From IMG/VR virus record IMGVR_UViG_3300005935_000154, positions 1 to 22,627 of that record: a stretch of 22,627 nucleotides of DNA; one strand, given 5' to 3'. The position numbers were made by a program, and so were the translations under genes. The notes under the pieces are model-generated. The model ran no database searches. It had not been told where the DNA came from and saw nothing but the letters and a program-made list of their open reading frames with translations. The stretch is from a virus. Below are positions 7,088 to 12,835 of the stretch, one piece after another (position 1 is the stretch's first letter; every line of letters begins with the position of its first letter).

Positions 7088-8269
7088 TTATCTCCTCGCT
7101 GCTGGTTGGGCATCGTCTTTAATTAATTTCTTAAATGCTTTTAACATTTGTTCAGCTCTGCTCTCAGGTGTTAAAGTTTTGGCAAACTTCTGAGCTTCTT
7201 TACCATACTTTGCTCTAAGCTTTGGTTCGTTAATCATCTTGAGCATAGCATCCCTTAGATCGTCTGGATGACACATGTGATATCTGGAACCATCTGTATT
7301 ATAAGTATAAGCTCTCGGTTCTACCAGTATTCCTCTGTTTCTGACAACTTCATGAACTGCTGAGTGGTCAACGCCAATTGAGGGTACTCCAGAGATACCA
7401 GCTTCAATAAACGGTAGTCCGAACCCCTCTCCCCAGGAGGCGAGGATATTAACATCGGCAAGATTGTATTGGATATTAAGAGTTTTGTCGTCTATTGGTC
7501 CGCCCTGCATACTTCTGGGTAGTAGGACATGGCCAGTTAGATCGAGCTCCTCGACAAACCTATCTAGTTCATAGCCATCAAGATTACCTACGTCCGTTTT
7601 CGCACGCAGTATTCCAGATGACATAATAAGTGCTGAATTCGGAACTTGGTCAACAACCTGCTTGAAAGCTTCAAGAAGAATTGGAACATTCTTTCTTTGT
7701 TGTCCTCTCGCATTACAAATAAAGACATTAAAGTTTGCGAGTTTAAATTTTGCTTTTAATTTTTCCTTATCCAATTCTTTAAAATTATTTGGATCAACAG
7801 CTGGATAAATTACTTCACCCATTAATGAGGGAACTTTACTCTTAACCTCAATAGCTGCATGATGTGAATAGAAGAAACAATAGTGCATCCATTTAAGTGA
7901 TTCTCTGCAGTAGAAATCTAGTGGGTCACTATCAAGCGTGCCCCAATGAACCCATTTCCATGGTCCTGGGTGAGCCAAACTGAATGAAATCTTTGGAAGC
8001 ATCCAAAAATCTTGAACTGTTAAAACAATATCTGGCTTGAATTCTTCTAAAGCAAAGTGAAGGACCTCCCTAGCATAGCGGTCTTTTACATCTGGGGTTT
8101 TAGTATGATAAATGTATCTGTCTTCATCAATAGGATAGCCATTAAAATCTAAGGCAACCTGTCTGACTTCATTTTTCCCACCCTCTTCTAGGTGAGTCCA
8201 AAGGTCTCGTATATTTCTGGCAAAGCCAGTGGTCCAACGATAATAGTCGCCGTAGATCAAAATTTTCAT
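7088..8269 (-). CDS. Glycosyltransferase family 4 (GT-B fold)
   Basis: This 393-residue protein has the GT-B layout of family 4 glycosyltransferases. The N-terminal acceptor half starts MKILIYGDYYRWTTGFARNI, with a glycine-containing first loop. The C-terminal donor half carries NVFICNARGQQRKN (181-194), a helix ILLEAFKQVV, and the sugar-nucleotide motif WGEGFGLPFIEAGISG (279-294), where E281 and E289 form the E-x7-E pattern. The length matches a complete enzyme and no membrane span is seen. The start overlaps the upstream gene's stop by four bases (ATGA). It probably transfers a hexose from a nucleotide sugar to a phage or host surface component. Donor and acceptor are unknown. Confidence 0.92.
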   Translation of the reverse strand: MKILIYGDYYRWTTGFARNIRDLWTHLEEGGKNEVRQVALDFNGYPIDEDRYIYHTKTPDVKDRYAREVLHFALEEFKPDIVLTVQDFWMLPKISFSLAHPGPWKWVHWGTLDSDPLDFYCRESLKWMHYCFFYSHHAAIEVKSKVPSLMGEVIYPAVDPNNFKELDKEKLKAKFKLANFNVFICNARGQQRKNVPILLEAFKQVVDQVPNSALIMSSGILRAKTDVGNLDGYELDRFVEELDLTGHVLLPRSMQGGPIDDKTLNIQYNLADVNILASWGEGFGLPFIEAGISGVPSIGVDHSAVHEVVRNRGILVEPRAYTYNTDGSRYHMCHPDDLRDAMLKMINEPKLRAKYGKEAQKFAKTLTPESRAEQMLKAFKKLIKDDAQPAARR

Positions 8270-8511
8270 AATTGTTTTTTTAAATTTTTATTTCCAACAA
8301 TTTCATCGACTTTAAATTCTACTGTAGCAGTAATTAAATGGTCGGGTTTAACATTTAAACAAAGGGAATAAAATTTTAAGTTTTTGTCATCCAAAAGAAT
8401 TTTTACATCTTGACCAATAAGGAGTTTATTACTTATTCCATTCAACTCTAATTTAGAGTTAACTTCTTTACCAAAAATTATTTTAGTTTTTTTAATATTG
8501 ACTGTTTTCAT
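8266..8511 (-). CDS. Hypothetical small beta-rich protein (81 aa)
   Basis: An 81-residue frame overlaps both neighbours by four bases (ATGA at 8508-8511 and again at 8266-8269), strong evidence for translational coupling. The sequence alternates hydrophobic strands and charged turns (KTKIIFGKEV, GQDVKILLDD, ITATVEFKVDEIV), suggesting a small beta-barrel or sandwich. There are no cysteine pairs and no membrane segment. I do not recognise the family. Confidence 0.7.
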   Translation of the reverse strand: MKTVNIKKTKIIFGKEVNSKLELNGISNKLLIGQDVKILLDDKNLKFYSLCLNVKPDHLITATVEFKVDEIVGNKNLKKQL

Positions 8512-8666
8512 TTTAAGTTTTTAATCTCTACTAATTTAAACTCTTTAACTTTACTACCTAATTTATAAATTACAGCTTTAGGCCAAGCCGAACCAAGTAC
8601 AAATACACTCTGTAAAAAGTGGGCAACTTCTGGTTTTTTTAATTCAACCCCATATTTATTTTTCAC
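8508..8666 (-). CDS. Hypothetical micro-protein with GTG start (52 aa)
   Basis: A 52-codon frame starts at GTG (8664-8666) and ends TGA. The start overlaps the upstream gene's TGA (GTGA) and the stop overlaps the next gene's ATG (ATGA). An AAAGGA ribosome binding site lies seven bases before the GTG. These linked overlaps make the gene credible although it is short. The product reads MKNKYGVELKKPEVAHFLQS and then a hydrophobic VFVLGSAWPKAVIYKLG segment, with a lysine-rich end. The resemblance in size and strand pattern to its neighbour may mean a related fold. Function unknown. Confidence 0.65.
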   Translation of the reverse strand: MKNKYGVELKKPEVAHFLQSVFVLGSAWPKAVIYKLGSKVKEFKLVEIKNLK

Positions 8667-8800
8667 TTTTTATTCCTTTCAGCAAATTCATCAAGTCTCT
8701 TTGCTATATTTTCAGCAGACCAATACTCGCAAAAGTCTTTCCAAAGTATCAAAAATTCTGTTTTTAAGTCTTTAAAGTAATTAATAATTTTAGTTTTCAT
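8663..8800 (-). CDS. Hypothetical micro-protein (45 aa)
   Basis: A 45-codon frame starts at ATG 8798-8800 with GGAG five bases upstream, inside the end of the preceding gene, and stops at TGA 8663-8665, which overlaps the next GTG start. The product is a single charged amphipathic helix-like chain with several aromatic residues (NYFKDLKTEFLILWKDFCEYW, shown from residue 7 in shortened form: NYFKDL, FLILWKDF, CEYW). Its ribosome binding site and its place in an overlapping gene chain support it. Function unknown. Confidence 0.6.
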   Translation of the reverse strand: MKTKIINYFKDLKTEFLILWKDFCEYWSAENIAKRLDEFAERNKK

Positions 8801-8990
8801 CATCTCTCCATTCTGGGTACTTGGGTAGGTCTATCCCTTTTACCCCAACTGTTAAAATATCTTTCAATGGTACTTTATAGGCTTTCCCAGTAGTTGTTAA
8901 AACAATTTTTTTGTACTTACCAAACTGCATCTCAAACTCTTTAAGCAATTTTTGTCCTTCTGGTGTTTCCCATTTTTCTTTGATGTTCAT
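8790..8990 (-). CDS. Hypothetical small protein (66 aa)
   Basis: This 66-residue protein has an AGGAGG ribosome binding site nine bases before the ATG at 8988-8990. The first half is a charged helix (MNIKEKWETPEGQKLLKEFE). The second half has short strands (KKIVLTTTGKAYKVP) and ends in an acidic tail (PEWRDDEN). Its end overlaps the next micro-gene by 11 bases. No family is recognised. Confidence 0.65.
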   Translation of the reverse strand: MNIKEKWETPEGQKLLKEFEMQFGKYKKIVLTTTGKAYKVPLKDILTVGVKGIDLPKYPEWRDDEN

Positions 8991-9003
8991 ACTAAATCGC
9001 CTC

Positions 9004-9276
9004 CTATAATTTTATTTCTTCCTTAATTGTTCTAATTTTTTCTTCCTCTAATACTCTAAACATAAATTCAAATTCTTCTGGATTATATTCTTCATGTTGT
9101 AGAACAAATCCAAACTGAGTAATTAAGTGAGGTGGAATCGTAAAAAATGGACATTCAGAATCTCCTTTTATTTTTTTAACATATCCATATATCAACGGAG
9201 CAATGTAATATTCATTAGAAAACATTACCTTAGTTGAAACTAGCTTTATTGATTTGTAATTTGATTTGAATGTCAT
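9004..9276 (-). CDS. Hypothetical protein (90 aa)
   Basis: A 90-residue frame whose ATG overlaps the TGA of the upstream zinc-finger micro-gene (ATGA at 9273-9276). The N-terminal half is strand-rich (IKLVSTKVMFSNEYYIAPLI). The middle contains ECPFFTIPPHLITQFGFVLQ, and the C-terminus is a glutamate/lysine-rich helix. A single cysteine makes metal binding unlikely. Function unknown; translational coupling to its neighbour is the best context clue. Confidence 0.65.
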   Translation of the reverse strand: MTFKSNYKSIKLVSTKVMFSNEYYIAPLIYGYVKKIKGDSECPFFTIPPHLITQFGFVLQHEEYNPEEFEFMFRVLEEEKIRTIKEEIKL

Positions 9277-9428
9277 GATGGTTTAAATCTTTGCCTCTTA
9301 TTTCTTAAAAGCCTATGTTTTTCACAAAGGTTCTTGTTTGTTGATGAAACTTTTTTCCCACAAATTATACAATTTCCCATTGATTTTTGTTTTATTTGCC
9401 AGCGTCTTTGGCGAGAAATTTCTGTCAT
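9273..9428 (-). CDS. Zinc-finger micro-protein (51 aa)
   Basis: A 51-codon frame runs from ATG 9426-9428 to TGA 9273-9275. It overlaps the upstream stop and the downstream start by four bases each, and AAAGGA lies five bases before its ATG. The product is basic and has CIICGKK near residue 20 and LCEKH near residue 36, a C-x2-C...C-x2-H arrangement fitting a small zinc finger. The rest is rich in Arg, Lys and Gln (RQRRWQIKQK at the start, RLLRNKRQRF at the end). It may bind DNA or RNA. The 51-residue size and neat overlaps make it a convincing small gene. Confidence 0.75.
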   Translation of the reverse strand: MTEISRQRRWQIKQKSMGNCIICGKKVSSTNKNLCEKHRLLRNKRQRFKPS

Positions 9429-9739
9429 AATTTTCCTTTCTTGAGTATTTTTCTAATTGCCTTGCGTTCTTTTTTATCCATTGAGCGCCACTTAATGCAA
9501 GTTCCAGCTTTCTCACCTTTCTTGTAACAATTCTCGCACCAGTGGTCTATGCCTTTAGCTGTGAACACCTTAATAGATGATTTGCCTTGAACATTCTTCA
9601 TTCCCATTGGCTCTAAACATTGAGGGCAGTGTCCTCTCTTGAGGATAATGGTATTTTTTGATGCTTTTTCAAATCCAATTGTTCTCGTCGCATCGTCTGC
9701 CTCTGTCAGCTTTTTGTTTGTACTTAAATCTATTGTCAT
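9425..9739 (-). CDS. Zinc-ribbon-like hypothetical protein (104 aa)
   Basis: This 104-residue protein starts two bases after the RNA ligase stop, with a GGAG ribosome binding site seven bases upstream. It has two cysteine pairs, CPQC (about residues 38-41) and CENC (about 68-71), spaced as in a zinc ribbon. A basic C-terminal helix follows (MDKKERKAIRKILKKGKL). The stop overlaps the next micro-gene's start. It directly follows an RNA ligase, so a nucleic-acid-related role is possible, but no specific function can be assigned. Confidence 0.75.
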   Translation of the reverse strand: MTIDLSTNKKLTEADDATRTIGFEKASKNTIILKRGHCPQCLEPMGMKNVQGKSSIKVFTAKGIDHWCENCYKKGEKAGTCIKWRSMDKKERKAIRKILKKGKL

Positions 9740-9740
9740 A

Positions 9741-10811
9741 TTATTCTCCGTACTTTAATAAAAATTCAGGGTTAACTACTTTGAAACTTAACCTACCCAA
9801 ATCTTCATCGCGCATTTCTTTTAATGGCCTCCATACTACACCTTCAACCCAAGTGTCAGGATTAATTTTTGATTTAATGGTGGCATGCTCAACCATGTCA
9901 TCAACTGTTTCCCAAAGGATAGAGTTATCACTTATAATTGGTACGGTTTCAATATCTAATTTTTTACAAATGTTAATAAACTCTTGATAGTTTAGATATT
10001 TACTTTCAGCCATATCATAAGCACTAAAGAATAGTATTTTATGACCTTTAATTTTAAGCCTATTCTTTTGAATCTTTTCACCAATTAATTCACCCTGTAA
10101 GGCAATATCTGGAGCAATCTTTTCTAACTTTTCTTGTAATTTAAGTTGCCTTGCTACCTTCCAGTAGGTATTTTGGTCACCTTCTTTTAGATTAAGATTT
10201 CTTGAACAAACATTTAATTCGTCATCTTTAAGAAAAATCGTACAAGAGGTTCCGTCAACTTTCTCAGCAATATAAAACTTTGCATTAGAATATTTTTTCA
10301 ATATTTGTGGCTCTGTTTGAATTCTTATTTCATTGGTTTTAGGAACAAAGCCAGGAAAAAAGCCTTTAATTTGTCCGCTTAGATTTGCTGGAATAGCTGG
10401 CTCCCACTTAACTACACCCATAAGTGCAGTAACATCTGTTCCTTCTTTCAAATCATATTCTGGTTTTTTTCTAGTATCTTTTGGATATTTTTTACCTTCT
10501 AAAATAGATAGTGGCAGAGCTAATCCTTGTGACACTTGCTTTCTTAATCTGATTGTTTTTAGCCTATGCCCAATGTATTCTTTACCATCTACGAAAGACT
10601 TCTTTGGGCTACTACCACTAGCAAGAAATTCAAATTCAGGAATTTGTGGCAATAAAGAATCAACTTCAAAATATACACAAAGGTCGCCTTCTTTAAATTC
10701 ACCTTTTTTGACTACTAAGTGCCATCCTAAGACAGTCGCTTTTTCTATTCGGTCAGCGTTTTTAATGGGTTCTAATTTTAGTATCTTTTGTATGGTTGCT
10801 AATTTTCTCAT
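9741..10811 (-). CDS. RNA ligase, DraRnl/Rnl5-like
   Basis: This 356-residue protein resembles the RNA ligase of Deinococcus (DraRnl, Rnl5 family), an ATP-dependent ligase that seals 3'-OH/5'-phosphate nicks. The N-terminal ~150 residues match the OB-type domain of that family (LATIQKILKLEPIKNADRIE at the start). The nucleotidyltransferase half has motif I EKVDGT with K184, CSRNLNLKEGD (202-212), motif III/IIIa LQGELIGEKIQ (238-248), motif IV EGVVW (323-327) and motif V SFKVVN with K344. The start is the ATG at 10809-10811, overlapping the protease stop as ATGA, with AAGGAG six bases upstream; an upstream in-frame ATG at 10844 is unlikely. All motifs look intact. With RtcB it gives the phage two ligases for different RNA ends. 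Confidence 0.9.
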   Translation of the reverse strand: MRKLATIQKILKLEPIKNADRIEKATVLGWHLVVKKGEFKEGDLCVYFEVDSLLPQIPEFEFLASGSSPKKSFVDGKEYIGHRLKTIRLRKQVSQGLALPLSILEGKKYPKDTRKKPEYDLKEGTDVTALMGVVKWEPAIPANLSGQIKGFFPGFVPKTNEIRIQTEPQILKKYSNAKFYIAEKVDGTSCTIFLKDDELNVCSRNLNLKEGDQNTYWKVARQLKLQEKLEKIAPDIALQGELIGEKIQKNRLKIKGHKILFFSAYDMAESKYLNYQEFINICKKLDIETVPIISDNSILWETVDDMVEHATIKSKINPDTWVEGVVWRPLKEMRDEDLGRLSFKVVNPEFLLKYGE

Positions 10812-11461
10812 TGTTGACTCCTTACAATGTCGTTTACATCCCAAGTACGTGATGGTCTTGTAGCTATGGTTGGATCAACCATCTCTGGACGCTTAATTAC
10901 TTTATGAACTATTCCTAGTCTCAAAGCTTCTTCTACAGAAAACCACTTGTCTTTACCGCTATCAAATAATTCAATCCAATATCCTGGGGTTGTTTTTCCA
11001 CCAGTTTGATATGAAAGGAAGTTGGCCATCTTTTGTTTGATACCTTTAATATATTTTACGTGCCTTTCAATCTCAGAGTTTTTATCCATAATCATGGTAG
11101 CAACGTCGTGCATCATTAAACAGGTGTGCTCATGACAAATTCTTTCTTTACCTCCCATCCAAATGATAAAACCACCAGATTTAGCCTCAGCTAAAGCGAT
11201 GGTCGTTACTGGGCAACTAATAGTGCCCATCATGTCTGTGGCCACTATGGACTCAAAAAGATTACCACCGATTGAGTTCACAATAATTTTTATTGGAGCA
11301 TGTGAAGATTCTTCTTGAAGTCTAATAATATTTGTGTAGAGGGTTTCCACCAAAGCATTGGTGATTGGACCGTTTATCCAAATCTCACGCTTTTTAAGCC
11401 TATCTTTAAAAGCACTTATCTTTAGTTTTTGTAGCTCGTTAATTTTGTTTGGATTTTCCAT
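10808..11461 (-). CDS. ClpP-like serine protease, possible prohead protease
   Basis: This 217-residue protein has the ClpP/crotonase-like fold of S14 peptidases. Compared with ClpP, the oxyanion-loop region reads VNSIGGNLFESIVATDMM (61-78). The nucleophile segment is AEAKSGGF with S95, the histidine lies in LMMHD (H118) and the aspartate in KDKWFS (D171), followed by EALRLGIVHKVI. The Ser-His-Asp triad is therefore complete. Phages often encode such proteases next to the portal to process scaffold and capsid, which I infer here from the position after terminase, portal and small proteins. A role in general proteolysis with a host Clp ATPase is less likely. It overlaps the preceding gene by 23 bases and the RNA ligase by four. 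The expected capsid gene does not follow. Confidence 0.85.
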   Translation of the reverse strand: MENPNKINELQKLKISAFKDRLKKREIWINGPITNALVETLYTNIIRLQEESSHAPIKIIVNSIGGNLFESIVATDMMGTISCPVTTIALAEAKSGGFIIWMGGKERICHEHTCLMMHDVATMIMDKNSEIERHVKYIKGIKQKMANFLSYQTGGKTTPGYWIELFDSGKDKWFSVEEALRLGIVHKVIKRPEMVDPTIATRPSRTWDVNDIVRSQQ

Positions 11462-11780
11462 TTTGACTATTTTCCTTTGGTAATAATTTTCTTATATTCT
11501 CGGCTAACTTCTTGTTATTATCTTCGATGGTTTTAATTGACTTGCTTTGTTCGACTATCACTGCACTCATTGCTTTTTGATTATTTATTACTGCTAAAAA
11601 TAAGTCTGCCACCTGTTTAAAATTTTTCTGAGCTGCTGAATTATGTTGACCTATTGGCAGTGGTGCCATTGGGTCTCCACTTGTAGGTGCTGGCAGGCTG
11701 ATTTGCAACAATGGTTTTTGCTCATCGCCCCCTGGTAGTTCAGCTCCCTTATTTGGTATTTGAGTTTGTTCTATTGGCAT
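11439..11780 (-). CDS. Hypothetical protein, possible head-assembly accessory (113 aa)
   Basis: I place the start at the ATG at 11778-11780 (MPIEQT), because GGAG lies seven bases upstream; an in-frame ATG at 11810 lacks a usable ribosome binding site. The N-terminal ~50 residues are proline/glycine/glutamine-rich and probably disordered. The second half is helical, possibly coiled-coil (FKQVADLFLAVINNQKAM, KTIEDNNKKLAENIRKLL). The order between portal and protease and the helical tail would suit a scaffold-like or head-completion protein, but this is inference. It overlaps the upstream gene by 32 bases and the protease by 23. Confidence 0.6.
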   Translation of the reverse strand: MPIEQTQIPNKGAELPGGDEQKPLLQISLPAPTSGDPMAPLPIGQHNSAAQKNFKQVADLFLAVINNQKAMSAVIVEQSKSIKTIEDNNKKLAENIRKLLPKENSQNGKSKQN

Positions 11781-12207
11781 AATTTGGCTCCAGTCTAAGA
11801 AGTATTGCATCCCTGCTAGAAGATGCGTTCATGCTAGAAACAGTATAAGTATCCCAAGTATTCCCTCCTGTTCCTATCTCAGGATATTTTGGTTCCCAAT
11901 CTGGAATAATTGGTTGCCAATCCTTAGGGCTATATGGAGTTGGCTGCATACTCCCGTCTTTTCCTTCATTAAGTTTTTTTATTAATTCAGAAATACTAGG
12001 ATCTTGTTTTATTAATTGCAGGTCTCCCTGTTCCAATTTTTTATTACACTCTTCGCATAAATATTTAACCTCATCTTTTTTTGTTAAAATAATTGCATTT
12101 TTAAATTGAATTTTTGATTTACAACTTACACACTCAACTTCTCTATCTCGACCAATGCCTAGTTTTTCTGCAATTTTCTCTAGTTCTGCTAGTCTGTTTA
12201 TTTCCAT
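11749..12207 (-). CDS. Zinc-ribbon protein with Pro/Ser-rich tail (152 aa)
   Basis: The credible start is the ATG at 12205-12207, overlapping the previous gene by 10 bases; a longer frame to 12390 would run through the upstream gene. The product (MEINRLAELEKIAEKLGIG...) has a short N-terminal helix. A zinc ribbon follows with CVSC (about residues 28-31) and CEEC (about 55-58). The last ~60 residues are Pro/Trp/Ser/Thr-rich and probably unstructured (PYSPKDWQPIIPDWEPKYP). It lies between portal and protease, next to another CxxC protein. Function unknown. Confidence 0.65.
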   Translation of the reverse strand: MEINRLAELEKIAEKLGIGRDREVECVSCKSKIQFKNAIILTKKDEVKYLCEECNKKLEQGDLQLIKQDPSISELIKKLNEGKDGSMQPTPYSPKDWQPIIPDWEPKYPEIGTGGNTWDTYTVSSMNASSSRDAILLRLEPNYANRTNSNTK

Positions 12208-12470
12208 TTCTTTGGTCTCTCTGGCATCTTGGCACCTTTTTCCACACATTCTGTGCACATGTAGTAAATAATTTTCTTCATGGTTGCGGGAATTATTTTC
12301 TTCGTACCATTGGGTAGCGTGATTACCCTCCCGTCTTTCACGGGAACAAGCTGCATTTGTTTTAATCCCTTTACTGTCTGCTTGCCGCAAAAATCACACT
12401 TAACGCTTGGAAGAGGGATCTCTTCATATTCATCAAGTTTTTTTTTCTTGGGAACTATTATCTTAGTCAT
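12198..12470 (-). CDS. Zinc-binding hypothetical protein (90 aa)
   Basis: A 90-residue basic protein with a CDFC pair (residues about 25-28) and a CTEC pair (about 72-75), which together could hold one zinc ion. Between them are strands with a VKDGRVITLPNG turn. The tail is KMPERPKKWK. It overlaps the previous gene's stop region and the next gene's start, consistent with one operon in the head module. Function unknown; a structural or DNA-binding accessory protein is possible. Confidence 0.7.
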   Translation of the reverse strand: MTKIIVPKKKKLDEYEEIPLPSVKCDFCGKQTVKGLKQMQLVPVKDGRVITLPNGTKKIIPATMKKIIYYMCTECVEKGAKMPERPKKWK

Positions 12471-12766
12471 TATTTTGTCGCGGGTTTAACTGGTGTTACA
12501 CCTTTTCCGAAAGGAGTTGTTACTGGTTCCTCTGGAACCCTTTCTAAGTACCACACAATTACAAAATTACGATTGCCGATAGAATAGGCATTTCGTCCAT
12601 TAAGAAAGCGCTTTGTATTATCTATGGAAATTAAAAAAGCATTCACCTCAGCATCGAACGCCTTAATTTGTTTCGCAGTGGGATTCTCTGGTGAAACAAA
12701 TGACTGAACCTGCATATTTGCTCGTACAGTCTTTTGACCAGAATTAGGAACATTACCGTTTGGCAT
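12470..12766 (-). CDS. Hypothetical protein, first gene after a strong promoter (98 aa)
   Basis: This 98-residue protein begins MPNGNVPNSGQKTVRANMQV and has an AAGGAG ribosome binding site six bases before its ATG. About 30 bases upstream is a near-perfect sigma70 promoter, so it is probably the first gene of a transcript reading into the zinc-ribbon genes, protease and RNA ligase. The N-terminus and C-terminus are loop-rich. The middle has a helix (AKQIKAFDAEVNAFLIS) and a strand (RNFVIVWYLERV). The position after the portal suggests a virion or assembly role, but I do not recognise the family. Confidence 0.7.
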   Translation of the reverse strand: MPNGNVPNSGQKTVRANMQVQSFVSPENPTAKQIKAFDAEVNAFLISIDNTKRFLNGRNAYSIGNRNFVIVWYLERVPEEPVTTPFGKGVTPVKPATK

Positions 12767-12799
12767 ATTTTTCTCCTTACTTTACCTTGAACTAGGCAT

Positions 12800-12828
12800 A
12801 TTATACCATTTTTTAAGGTTTTTTTCAA
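12800..12828 (-). promoter_or_regulatory. Sigma70-type promoter
   Basis: On the minus strand TTGAAA (12823-12828) and a perfect TATAAT (12800-12805) are separated by exactly 17 bases. Transcription would start near 12793, about 27 bases before the ATG at 12766. The spacing and both boxes are close to consensus, and it lies in one of the few gene-free gaps, between the portal stop and the next gene. This is the best promoter in the window. Confidence 0.75.
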
Positions 12829-12835
12829 TTAATAA

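Noticed and set aside
9322-9516. A 64-codon minus-strand frame
   Set aside because: It runs across the end of the 9425-9739 gene in another frame. The 51-codon frame 9273-9428 has exact 4-bp overlaps, a ribosome binding site and a zinc-finger pattern, and explains the same stretch better.
10811-10844. Upstream ATG start for the RNA ligase
   Set aside because: The ATG at 10811 has AAGGAG six bases upstream and a 4-bp overlap with the protease stop. The extra 11 residues of the longer form do not resemble the family's N-terminus.
10333-10863. Long plus-strand open frames such as this one and 3931-4347
   Set aside because: They lie antisense to clear conserved genes (RNA ligase, ATP-grasp-like protein), lack ribosome binding sites and resemble no protein family. 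No plus-strand gene in the window is convincing.
11749-12390. A longer 213-codon version of the zinc-ribbon protein
   Set aside because: Its first 61 codons would overlap almost all of the 12198-12470 gene in another frame. The ATG at 12207 fits the usual short overlap.
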